Assembly (NCBI RefSeq): GCF_900142655.1
Contig: NZ_FRBQ01000009.1
Coordinates: 1 to 64,000 of the forward strand
Source of the DNA: Phytopseudomonas punonensis
GTDB taxonomy: Bacteria > Pseudomonadota > Gammaproteobacteria > Pseudomonadales > Pseudomonadaceae
Length of the DNA stretch: 64,000 bases
Reading direction: 5' to 3'
The first letter of the stretch is position 1; each line of letters starts with the position of its first letter. A model generated the notes under the pieces. It saw only the letters and a list, made by a program, of their open reading frames with translations. It had not been told where the DNA came from and ran no database searches. A program made the translations under genes and the position numbers. Of this stretch, positions 24,567 through 32,118 are shown in pieces.

Positions 24567-26060
24567 ATGTTCGAGTCCGCCGAGATCGACCACGTCATTG
24601 ACAAGGCCACCTTCGATGCCGAGGAGCAGGTACTGCGCGAGGCACTGCTCGACGTGCAGTACGCGCTGCGCGAGCAGGGTCGCCATGCGGTGATCATCCT
24701 CATCAACGGCATTGAGGGCGCAGGCAAGGGCGAGACGGTGAAACTGCTCAACGAGTGGATGGACCCGCGTCTTATTCAGGTCAGCACCTTCGACCAACAG
24801 ACCGACGAGGAACTGGCCCGACCGGCCGCTTGGCGTTACTGGCGGCAGTTGCCACCCAAGGGGCGCATCGGCATCTTCTTCGGTAATTGGTACAGCCAGA
24901 TGCTGCAAGGCCGGGTGCACGGTGACCTGAAAAAGGATCAACTCAACAGCGCCATCGAAGGCGCGCTGGGTCTCGAGCAGATGCTTTGCAACGAAGGCAC
25001 GCTGATCTTCAAGTTCTGGTTTCATCTCTCTAAAAAACAGATGCTCACACGGCTCAAGACCCTACAGGACGACCCCATGCACAGCTGGCGCCTGAGCCCG
25101 CTGGACTGGCAGCAATCGAAGACCTACGACAAGTTCGTGCGCGCTGGCGAAGACGTGCTGCGGCGTACCAGCCGTGATTATTCGCCCTGGTATATCGTCG
25201 CCGGCGCCGACGCTAATTACCGCAGCCTGACGGTCGGGCGCATTCTGCTCGAAGGCTTGCAGGCCGCCTTGCGCAGCAGCGCAGAGCGGGCGCCATTACC
25301 ACATGCCACGCCGCTGATGACGCGCACCGACCAACGCAGCCTGCTCGATAGCCTGGATATGAGTCTGAACCTCGCCAAGGCCGACTACCGTGAACAGCTG
25401 GCGCGCGAGCAGGCACGTCTGGCGCAGCTGATGCGTGATAAGCGCATGCGTCGCCACGCTTTGGTAGCGGTATTCGAGGGCAATGATGCGGCGGGCAAGG
25501 GTGGTGCGATTCGCCGCGTCGCTGCAGCGCTGGATCCGCGCCAGTACCGCATCGTGCCGGTCGCGGCGCCGACCGAAGAGGAGCGCGCTCAGCCGTACCT
25601 CTGGCGTTTCTGGCGACACGTTCCGGCGCGCGGCAAGTTCACCGTGTTCGACCGCTCCTGGTACGGCCGGGTGCTGGTCGAACGAGTCGAGGGCTTTTGT
25701 GCGCCCGAAGATTGGCTGCGTGCTTACGGCGAGATCAATGACTTCGAGGAACAGCTGAGCAATGCCGGCGTGGTGCTGGTGAAATTCTGGCTGGCTATCG
25801 ACGAAGACACCCAGCTGCAGCGTTTTCGCGAGCGGGAGAGCAACCCGGTCAAGCGCTTCAAGATTACCGAGGAAGACTGGCGCAACCGAGAGAAATGGTC
25901 GCTGTATCGTGAGGCGGTTGGCGACATGGTCGACCGCACCAGTACCCGCCTTGCGCCGTGGACGCTGGTCGAGGCCAATGACAAGCAGTTCGCCCGGGTC
26001 AAGGTGCTGCGCACCATCAATGACGCGCTGGAAGCGGCGTTCGAGAGGGCCAGGCATTGA
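24567..26060 (+). CDS. pap: Polyphosphate:AMP phosphotransferase (PPK2 class II)
   Basis: A 497-residue tandem PPK2 protein. Two P-loop kinase halves are visible: INGIEGAGKGETVKLLNEWMDPR near residue 50 and FEGNDAAGKGGAIRRVAAALDPR near 305, each followed by a lid/Walker B region (FFGNWYSQML and FDRSWYGRVLVERVEGF). It uses polyphosphate to phosphorylate AMP to ADP. The start at 24567 is chosen over upstream frames because of AGGGAGAGG just before it and the family N-terminus MFESAEIDHVID. The stop is followed by a small inverted-repeat element, and the last 33 bases of the gene are repeated beyond it. Confidence 0.92.
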   Translation: MFESAEIDHVIDKATFDAEEQVLREALLDVQYALREQGRHAVIILINGIEGAGKGETVKLLNEWMDPRLIQVSTFDQQTDEELARPAAWRYWRQLPPKGRIGIFFGNWYSQMLQGRVHGDLKKDQLNSAIEGALGLEQMLCNEGTLIFKFWFHLSKKQMLTRLKTLQDDPMHSWRLSPLDWQQSKTYDKFVRAGEDVLRRTSRDYSPWYIVAGADANYRSLTVGRILLEGLQAALRSSAERAPLPHATPLMTRTDQRSLLDSLDMSLNLAKADYREQLAREQARLAQLMRDKRMRRHALVAVFEGNDAAGKGGAIRRVAAALDPRQYRIVPVAAPTEEERAQPYLWRFWRHVPARGKFTVFDRSWYGRVLVERVEGFCAPEDWLRAYGEINDFEEQLSNAGVVLVKFWLAIDEDTQLQRFRERESNPVKRFKITEEDWRNREKWSLYREAVGDMVDRTSTRLAPWTLVEANDKQFARVKVLRTINDALEAAFERARH

Positions 26061-26073
26061 TCTTTAGCAGGCG
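26028..26073. repeat. Direct repeat, left copy (3' end of pap)
   Basis: CTGGAAGCGGCGTTCGAGAG and the following GGCCAGGCATTGATCTTTAG recur at 26151-26195 with about five substitutions and one indel. The left copy includes the last 11 codons and stop of pap. The pair brackets the inverted-repeat element exactly. Confidence 0.8.
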
Positions 26074-26149
26074 TAGGGTGGACGACGCTTCATCCGTCCA
26101 CCGCTTTACAATCGCAATGGTGGATGAAAAAAGCGTCATCCACCCTACG
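26072..26149. mobile_element. 78-bp MITE-like inverted-repeat element
   Basis: The ends CGTAGGGTGGACGACGCTT (26072-26090) and AAGCGTCATCCACCCTACG (26131-26149) are inverted repeats matching at 18 of 19 positions, and the interior continues partly paired (GTCCACC with GGTGGATG). No coding capacity. The GTAGGGTGGAT terminal motif is common in dispersed repeats of Pseudomonas and related genomes. It lies directly behind the pap stop, where its stem could also act as a transcript 3' end. Confidence 0.75.
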
Positions 26150-26150
26150 T

Positions 26151-26195
26151 CTGGAGGCAGCGTTCGAAAAGGCCAGGCATTGATCTCTAGAGGCG
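26151..26195. repeat. Direct repeat, right copy
   Basis: Near-copy of the last 33 bases of pap plus the following dozen bases, placed immediately after the inverted-repeat element. It cannot be a simple target-site duplication because of its length (about 45 bases) and divergence; an older duplication that trapped the element is likelier. Confidence 0.75.
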
Positions 26196-26214
26196 ATGTT
26201 CGCAGCCGCAGCGC

Positions 26215-26445
26215 TTACCCGCCCGGGTCGTTCTCGCGATTGCGGCTGTCCAGAATTGCCTGGGACTGCAGCATGCGATCGATATAGCGCGGAATATTGC
26301 GCTCGGCTTCGTCGCGGGAGAAGTAGGGGCCTTCCAGGGTTCCCTCACGGGTACTGAAGAAGAACCGACCGTTGATGGTGCTGACCCGCTCACTGCGGTA
26401 GTAGGTGGTCCGGCTGGTGTCTTGTGCGCGCTGGGTGGTTGCCAT
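26215..26445 (-). CDS. DUF6316-like small conserved protein
   Basis: A 76-residue protein from the ATG at 26445. The pattern YYRSERVSTINGRFFFSTREG followed by GPYFSRDEAERNIPRYI recalls small Pseudomonas proteins of family DUF6316, whose function is unknown. A longer frame to 26517 exists, but the internal start MATTQRAQDTSR fits the family better. No signal peptide, membrane segment or cysteine motif. It is followed downstream by the duplicated pap tail. Confidence 0.65.
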   Translation of the reverse strand: MATTQRAQDTSRTTYYRSERVSTINGRFFFSTREGTLEGPYFSRDEAERNIPRYIDRMLQSQAILDSRNRENDPGG

Positions 26446-26526
26446 GGAGAGTGCCTCGGGTAGGCCAAGCTCCGTGAAGTGTAGCTTTGCGTTGCGAATT
26501 CGCAGGCATAACTGCACAGGTAGCTT

Positions 26527-26928
26527 TCAGCGGCGATCCGGCAGCGTCTTCTGTTTGAGAATGTACAGGCTGACCAGCACGGCGCTGGTGAGCATGAACA
26601 GGCGTGCCCAGATCAGCGGCACCAGCGCGCAGGAGATACCGATGCTCAGCCACATCAGGCCTATGGCGTAGACCTTGGCCTTGCGCGGTATGCCTTCGCC
26701 GTTGAGGTAATCGCGAATCCACGGGCCGAGCCGGGGGTGCTCGACCAGCCACAGATAAAAGCGCCGCGAACTACGCATGAAGCAGGCAGCGGCCAGCAGT
26801 AAGAATGGTGTGGTGGGCAGTACGGGCAGGAAAATACCGATCACACCCAGCGCGACGCTCAGCCAGCCGATTGCCAGCAGGCTGTAGCGCAACACCGGGT
26901 TGCGCGTTTCGAAGGGTTCGCGCGCCAT
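26527..26928 (-). CDS. ybaN: YbaN/DUF454 family inner membrane protein
   Basis: A 133-residue membrane protein. The N-terminal half has the DUF454 signature LLAIGWLSVALGVIGIFLPVLPTTPFLLLAAACFMRSS, then a short amphipathic stretch with HPRLGPWIRDY, and two further helices at the C-terminus, three or four in all. Function is unknown in E. coli as well. It lies 16 bases downstream of the YecA-like gene on the same strand and is probably co-transcribed with it. Confidence 0.85.
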   Translation of the reverse strand: MAREPFETRNPVLRYSLLAIGWLSVALGVIGIFLPVLPTTPFLLLAAACFMRSSRRFYLWLVEHPRLGPWIRDYLNGEGIPRKAKVYAIGLMWLSIGISCALVPLIWARLFMLTSAVLVSLYILKQKTLPDRR

Positions 26929-26944
26929 GTCGATGGCGTCGCCA

Positions 26945-27532
26945 TCAATGAGGGCGAGGTTTGAGCAGCGCCGGCTTTTCGTCAGGCGCGTTGCACAGCA
27001 GGAACAGCGCGGTCAGCAGTTCCGGGATCTGATCGACCATGCTATCGACCAAGTCGCGGTCGCGAGCGATTTCGGCGAACTCTGGCTGCTCGTCGAACAA
27101 GCCGGAGCCGACCATGATCGGCAGCAGCAGCTCGCTGACTTCGTCTTCGGCATCGTCGAACCACACGCTTTCGCGCAGGAACACGCCTTCCATGAAGCCG
27201 ATGCACCAGCCGCGCAGATCGGAATCATCTGGTACTTCGCCCAGGTCCAGGTCGCACGGCACTTCCGGCTCATCGTCACTAGCCAGCTGGCGAGCGATGT
27301 GCGCCTGCAACTGGATCAGCGTGGCTTCGATATCGTCGCGCTCCTCGTCGCTGCGGTAGTGCGGCGGCTCGGAGAACAGGGCGTCGATCCACTCGCGTGG
27401 CTCGACTTTTTCCGGACAAATGGACAGGGCCGTCAGATAGCCATGGGCGGCGACATAGTCCAGAGCCTCTTCGTGCAGATCATCGGCATCGAGGAAGGCT
27501 TGCAGGCGGGACAGTTGCTCGGCGAAGGACAT
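26945..27532 (-). CDS. UPF0149 (YecA/YgfB) family protein
   Basis: A 195-residue acidic, all-helical protein of the UPF0149 family (opening LSRLQAFLDADDLHEEALDYVAAHGYLTAL and a C-terminal DSMVDQIPELLTALFLLCN helix). It lacks the C-terminal SEC-C zinc motif of some YecA proteins. Function is not established. It is first of a two- or three-gene - strand unit divergent from recQ. Confidence 0.82.
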   Translation of the reverse strand: MSFAEQLSRLQAFLDADDLHEEALDYVAAHGYLTALSICPEKVEPREWIDALFSEPPHYRSDEERDDIEATLIQLQAHIARQLASDDEPEVPCDLDLGEVPDDSDLRGWCIGFMEGVFLRESVWFDDAEDEVSELLLPIMVGSGLFDEQPEFAEIARDRDLVDSMVDQIPELLTALFLLCNAPDEKPALLKPRPH

Positions 27533-27618
27533 CAGTGGCTACCTTGGTGAAGTAAACGAGGCTGGATTCTAGCAGGCTGTTCGAAAACTATCTGCGTTGC
27601 CGTTGCTCCGTTGAACGT

Positions 27619-27664
27619 AGGTAAAGAATGATCATGTGCAACTTACACATGCGCGTTCTTACCT
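27619..27664. repeat. Inverted repeat in the yecA-like/recQ intergenic region
   Basis: AGGTAAAGAA (27619-27628) faces TTCTTACCT (27656-27664), and inside them CATGTG (27633-27638) faces CACATG (27646-27651), so about 46 bases can fold into one stem-loop with a single bulge. No U-tract follows on either side. It may be a dispersed repeat or an operator for the divergent genes. Confidence 0.6.
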
Positions 27665-27781
27665 GTTATCGCCGGGCCACGATTGCGTTTTCCAATAGTC
27701 TGCAAGTGCAGACCGGCTCATCCAGCCAGAGTTGCAGCTAATAGAGACGGCGCCAAAGCCGCATCTGGCGGCGCAGGTGCG

Positions 27782-27787
27782 TATAAT
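27782..27787 (+). promoter_or_regulatory. Probable -10 element of recQ
   Basis: A perfect TATAAT 26 bases before the recQ ATG. No convincing -35 hexamer is seen 16-18 bases upstream, so the assignment rests on the -10 alone. Confidence 0.4.
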
Positions 27788-27812
27788 GCGCCGCTTGATT
27801 CGGAGACCCTAC

Positions 27813-29936
27813 ATGCTCGAGCAGGCGCAACGCATCCTCAAAGACGTATTCGGCTATGACAGCTTCCGGGGTCGCCAGGGCGCGATCATCGAGCGCGTGG
27901 CCAGCGGCGGCGATGCGCTGGTGCTGATGCCCACTGGCGGCGGCAAGTCGCTGTGCTTCCAGGTGCCGGCCTTGCTGCGCGATGGCCTGGCTGTGGTGGT
28001 TTCCCCGCTGATCGCGCTGATGGATGACCAGGTGGCAACCCTGGAAGAGCTCGGCGTGGCGGCGGTGGCACTCAATTCCACGCTGGAAGCCGACCAGCAG
28101 CGTGACATCGCCGAGCGTATTCGCCGCGGTGAGATCAAGATGCTCTATCTGGCGCCAGAGCGCCTGGTGCAGCCGCGCATGCTGGCGTTCCTGCAGCAGT
28201 TGCAGATCGCCTTGTTCGCCATCGATGAGGCGCACTGCGTATCGCAGTGGGGACATGATTTCCGCCCGGAATACCTGCAGCTTGGGCAGCTCGCCGAACT
28301 CTTCCCTGACGTGCCGCGCATTGCTCTGACCGCGACCGCTGATATGCGCACCCGCGAGGAAATCGTCAATCGCCTGCATTTGCAGGATGCCGAGCGTTTT
28401 CTCTCCAGCTTCGATCGGCCCAATATCTTCTACCGCATCGTGCCCAAGGAGCAGCCGCGCAAGCAGTTGCTGGCGTTTCTGGCTGCACGCAAGGGCGATG
28501 CCGGCATCGTTTATTGCCTGTCGCGCAAGAAGGTCGAGGAGGTCGCAGGCTTTCTAAGCGAGCAGGGTTTCCCGGCGCTGCCTTACCACGCCGGCCTGCC
28601 CTCCGAGCTGCGCGCCTATAACCAGAAGCGTTTCCTCAATGAGGAAGGCTTGATCATGGTGGCCACCATCGCGTTTGGCATGGGTATCGACAAACCCAAC
28701 GTGCGTTTCGTCGCCCACCTGGACCTGCCGAAGTCGCTGGAAGCCTATTACCAGGAAACCGGTCGGGCAGGGCGCGATGGCCTGCCAGCTGATGCCTGGA
28801 TGGCCTACGGCCTGCAGGACATGATTTTCCTCAAACAGATGCTCGCCAACTCTGAAGGCGACGAGCGCCACAAGCGGGTCGAGCAGCACAAGCTCGATGC
28901 GATGCTGGCGCTTTGCGAAGAAACCCGCTGCCGCCGTCAGGTGCTGCTGGCCTATTTCGACGAAGAGCTGCCGCAGCCGTGCGGGCATTGCGACAACTGC
29001 ACCGACGGCGTGCAGACCTGGGACGCCACCGAGCCGGCCCGCCAGGCGCTGTCAGCTATCTACCGCAGCGGTCAGCGTTACGGCGTTGGCCATCTGGTGG
29101 ATATTCTGTTGGGCCGCGATAACGAGAAGATGCGCAGCCTTGGTCATCAGCATCTGTCGGTATTCGGGGTTGGTGGCGCTTTCAGCGAAGGCGAATGGCG
29201 TTCGCTGTTTCGTCAGTTGGTTGCACGTGGCCTCGCGGATGTAGATCTTGAGGGCTATGGCGGCTTGCGGCTGTCGGATACCTGCCGGCCACTGCTGCGC
29301 GGTGAGGTGACTTTGCAACTGCGTCGCGACCTCAAGCCGCAACAGAGCGCCAAGGCCTCAGGCAGCGCCGCGCGGCAGCTGGTGCGCGGCGATGAGCGCG
29401 AGCAATGGGAAGCGCTACGCGCCCTGCGCAAACGCCTGGCCGAAGAGCATGCCGTGCCGCCGTACGTAATCTTTCCCGACGCCACGCTGTTGGAAATGCT
29501 GCGCAGCAAGCCAACCACGCTGGCGGAAATGGCCAAGGTCAGTGGCGTTGGCGCGCGCAAGCTGGAGCGCTACGGCGAGGCTTTCTTGGAAGTACTGGCC
29601 GGCAATGAGACACCGCCGCCGGTGGTCGATCTACGCCACGAGTTGGTCAGCCTGGCGCGCGCCGGCATGACGCCGGCGCAGATCGCCAGCCAACTGGGCT
29701 GTAGCCAGAAGAGCGCTTACAGCCTGCTGGCCGAGGCGATCGCCGAACAGCAGATTTCGCTGCAGCAGGCGCTCGATCTGCCAGAGGATCTGCTGGGCGA
29801 AATCCAAGACACTTTTCTTGATGGTGAAGGTGAGTTGCCATCGGTGGCGGAGATCGCTCCGCTGTTCGCCGGTCGCCTGGAAGAAGGCGTGCTGCATTGC
29901 GTGCGCGCTGCCCTGCAGGCGGAATTCGAGGCCTGA
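27813..29936 (+). CDS. recQ: ATP-dependent DNA helicase RecQ
   Basis: A 707-residue superfamily 2 helicase acting 3' to 5' in recombination and fork repair. Motifs in order: GYDSFRGRQ (motif 0), LMPTGGGKSLCFQ (I), IDEAHCVSQWGHDFRPEY (II with aromatic loop), LTATAD (III), YHAGLPSELR, MVATIAFGMGIDKPNVRFV and QETGRAGRDGLPADAW (IV-VI). A zinc site follows (CRRQVLLAYFDEELPQPCGHCDNC), then the winged helix and an HRDC domain near residues 530-610. The start at 27813 (MLEQAQRILKDVFGY) is chosen because of CGGAG 8 bases upstream; the frame is open 27 codons further. The tail of about 90 residues after HRDC contains a helix-turn-helix-like stretch. Confidence 0.95.
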   Translation: MLEQAQRILKDVFGYDSFRGRQGAIIERVASGGDALVLMPTGGGKSLCFQVPALLRDGLAVVVSPLIALMDDQVATLEELGVAAVALNSTLEADQQRDIAERIRRGEIKMLYLAPERLVQPRMLAFLQQLQIALFAIDEAHCVSQWGHDFRPEYLQLGQLAELFPDVPRIALTATADMRTREEIVNRLHLQDAERFLSSFDRPNIFYRIVPKEQPRKQLLAFLAARKGDAGIVYCLSRKKVEEVAGFLSEQGFPALPYHAGLPSELRAYNQKRFLNEEGLIMVATIAFGMGIDKPNVRFVAHLDLPKSLEAYYQETGRAGRDGLPADAWMAYGLQDMIFLKQMLANSEGDERHKRVEQHKLDAMLALCEETRCRRQVLLAYFDEELPQPCGHCDNCTDGVQTWDATEPARQALSAIYRSGQRYGVGHLVDILLGRDNEKMRSLGHQHLSVFGVGGAFSEGEWRSLFRQLVARGLADVDLEGYGGLRLSDTCRPLLRGEVTLQLRRDLKPQQSAKASGSAARQLVRGDEREQWEALRALRKRLAEEHAVPPYVIFPDATLLEMLRSKPTTLAEMAKVSGVGARKLERYGEAFLEVLAGNETPPPVVDLRHELVSLARAGMTPAQIASQLGCSQKSAYSLLAEAIAEQQISLQQALDLPEDLLGEIQDTFLDGEGELPSVAEIAPLFAGRLEEGVLHCVRAALQAEFEA

Positions 29937-30008
29937 TCAGGCGCGCGACGCAAGATTATCTTGTTGCGACTGGAATCTTGCTCTCCGTTAAAAGCTATGG
30001 TTAGCTCG

Positions 30009-30031
30009 CTAATTATTAGTTTTTGATAATT
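30009..30031. promoter_or_regulatory. Candidate MarR operator
   Basis: CTAATTATTAG (30009-30019) is a perfect 11-bp palindrome, and a wider AT-rich symmetry (AATTAT to ATAATT, 30011-30031) overlaps it, 15 bases before the marR start. CAAGATTATCTTG at 29950-29962 is a second palindrome further upstream. MarR proteins typically bind such sites in their own promoter. Confidence 0.45.
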
Positions 30032-30046
30032 CCAAGAGTGACCTCA

Positions 30047-30481
30047 ATGTCCCCATCCGAACCTCATCGTTTCGCCATGCAAGTGGCGCAATTGTCTCGC
30101 GCCTGGCGCGCAGAACTGGATCGACGCCTCGCCGGCCTGGGGCTTTCCCAGGCGCGCTGGCTGGTGCTGTTGCATATCGGTCGCTTCGCGGAGCTGCCCA
30201 CCCAACGTGAGCTGGCGCAGAGCGTCGGGGTAGAAGGGCCGACTCTGGCTCGCTTGCTCGACAGCCTCGAAGCGCAAGGCCTGGTCGTGCGTCATGCGGT
30301 GCCGGAAGATCGCCGTGCCAAGAAGATCGCCCTGTGCCCGCCTGCCAAGCCGCTGATCGAGAAGATCGAGGCCATTTCGACGCAGCTGCGAGAGGAGCTG
30401 TTCGCTGGTATCGACCAGGAAGAGTTGCGCATTTGTCAGCAGGTTCACGCACGCATTCTGGGCAATCTGGAGCGGCGTTGA
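30047..30481 (+). CDS. MarR-family transcriptional regulator
   Basis: A 144-residue winged-helix regulator (LGLSQARWLVLLHIGRF, then the recognition region TQRELAQSVGVEGPTLARLLDSLEAQGLVVRH and the wing PEDRRAKKIAL). It should be a dimeric repressor relieved by a phenolic or other small ligand. The start at 30047 is preferred over TTG at 30023. The stop overlaps the start of a drug-exporter gene (TGATG at 30479-30483), so the regulator and pump form one operon, presumably repressed by the regulator itself. Confidence 0.88.
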   Translation: MSPSEPHRFAMQVAQLSRAWRAELDRRLAGLGLSQARWLVLLHIGRFAELPTQRELAQSVGVEGPTLARLLDSLEAQGLVVRHAVPEDRRAKKIALCPPAKPLIEKIEAISTQLREELFAGIDQEELRICQQVHARILGNLERR

Positions 30482-31881
30482 TGCAGGACCTGTCTCTGCT
30501 GCAGAGACGTTACGGGCCGCGCTATCCGCAATATCTGCTAGTCGTGCTGATGCTCGGCAGCATGGCAATGATTCTGGCCTCGACCAGCGTTAACGTCGCG
30601 CTGCCGGCGATCATGGCGGACTTCGGCATCGGCCGGCCGCTTGCGCAGTGGCTGTCCACCGGATTTCTCGCCGCCATGACCTCAGGGCTGCTGCTGTCGG
30701 CCTGGGCGCAGGCACGCTTCGGCGCCAGGGCCACGGCGCAGACCGGCTTGGCGATATTTATCGTCACCTCATTGCTTGCCCTGACCGCCACCGCCGCTTG
30801 GCAGCTGATTACCTTGAGAGTTATCCAGGGCCTGTGTGCCGGTATCGTCCAGCCGCTGGCCATGGTGCTGATCTTTCAGGTGTTTGCCGGTGGTGGTCGC
30901 GGCGCTGCGCTAGGCGCCTACGGGCTCGGGGTGATGATCGCGCCGACGCTCGGGCCAACCATCGGTGGTTATCTGGTCGACGTGTTCGGTTGGTACGCAG
31001 TGTTCTGGCTGCCGTTACCCATGTGCCTGGCGGCCATGCTGGCGGGGCTGTTTCTGATGCCCAGCGCGCGCGAACGTAGTACACCGTTTCTCGATTTATG
31101 GGCGTTTACGCTACTGAATATCGGCCTGTTCGCTGCACTGGGCGCTCTTGCCGAGGCGCAGCGCTTTCCTTGGGGGCAGCCGCGTGTATGGGTAACGGGT
31201 TTGCTCGGCACTCTGGCCATATTGGGTTTTGCCTGGCGCAGCCGTTATAGCGCTCAGCCTCTGCTGCCATTGGCGCTGTGGCGGCATGCAGGGTTTCGCA
31301 AGGCCAGTTGGGTGGCGCTCACCCTGGGTATGGGGCTGTACGGCACGACCTACATCATTCCGTTGCACGTGCAGGCCATTGAAGGCTATAGCGCGGGCTG
31401 GGCGGGGCTGCTGCTGTTGCCTACCGGCATCGTGATGGGTGTCGCATCGTTTATGGGCGGGCGTCTGAGTGACCGTCTGTCGACTTCTGTCCTGCTAGTC
31501 GGCGGCTTGCTGGCACTTGCAGTGTCAGCTTTCGGCCTCGGTTGGCTGCAACCGGGCGCCTCTTTTCTGGTGTTGTGCTTCTGGGCATGCATCGGGCGCA
31601 TCGGCTTGGGCGTGCTATTGCCGGCGCTCACCACTGGCGCACTAGATGCCCTGAATCGTGAGCAGATTGCCCATGGCGCGGGCGCAATCACCTTTGTACG
31701 TCAGCTCGGCGGGGCGTTTGGGGTGAACGTGCTGACCTTTTTTCTGGAGTGGCGTCATCGTCAGGAAGGCGGTGATTTTGCTGCCGAGGTGGTGGCCTTT
31801 CAGCAGAGCTTTTGGCTCATGGGCGCAGTGTTCGCGTTGACGATATTGGCAGCTTGGAATCTACGGCCGTCACAACGTTGA
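30481..31881 (+). CDS. DHA2-type MFS drug exporter
   Basis: A 466-residue transporter with about 12 to 14 membrane helices. It has the MFS pattern STSVNVALPAIMADFGIGRPLAQWLSTGFLAA in the first helices, the EmrB-like motif C region (LGAYGLGVMIAPTLGPTIGGYLVDVFGW) and GRLSDRLS as a second motif A. It should use the proton gradient to export toxic compounds. No membrane-fusion partner (EmrA-like) is adjacent. Coupling to the upstream marR suggests induction by the exported compound. Confidence 0.87.
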   Translation: MQDLSLLQRRYGPRYPQYLLVVLMLGSMAMILASTSVNVALPAIMADFGIGRPLAQWLSTGFLAAMTSGLLLSAWAQARFGARATAQTGLAIFIVTSLLALTATAAWQLITLRVIQGLCAGIVQPLAMVLIFQVFAGGGRGAALGAYGLGVMIAPTLGPTIGGYLVDVFGWYAVFWLPLPMCLAAMLAGLFLMPSARERSTPFLDLWAFTLLNIGLFAALGALAEAQRFPWGQPRVWVTGLLGTLAILGFAWRSRYSAQPLLPLALWRHAGFRKASWVALTLGMGLYGTTYIIPLHVQAIEGYSAGWAGLLLLPTGIVMGVASFMGGRLSDRLSTSVLLVGGLLALAVSAFGLGWLQPGASFLVLCFWACIGRIGLGVLLPALTTGALDALNREQIAHGAGAITFVRQLGGAFGVNVLTFFLEWRHRQEGGDFAAEVVAFQQSFWLMGAVFALTILAAWNLRPSQR

Positions 31882-32118
31882 CGTTGTTCACATTACTAGC
31901 CGTATTTCTGGCTTTTTGCGTATGATGGCCAAATGCTGAACCCGCGCCGAAATGGGTGCATTAGAAACTCGCAAGTCGTTGAATTTTAGCCATACTCACT
32001 ATTCGGTGAAACAAGGAGCGTTTGCCGAGGCAGCGCTGTGCAACGCCGCACTTTGCAGAACACCCGGCCCGGTTCGAGCCGCTGCAATTGTTTTCGAGCG
32101 GAGTTATCGGGAGCTTTT

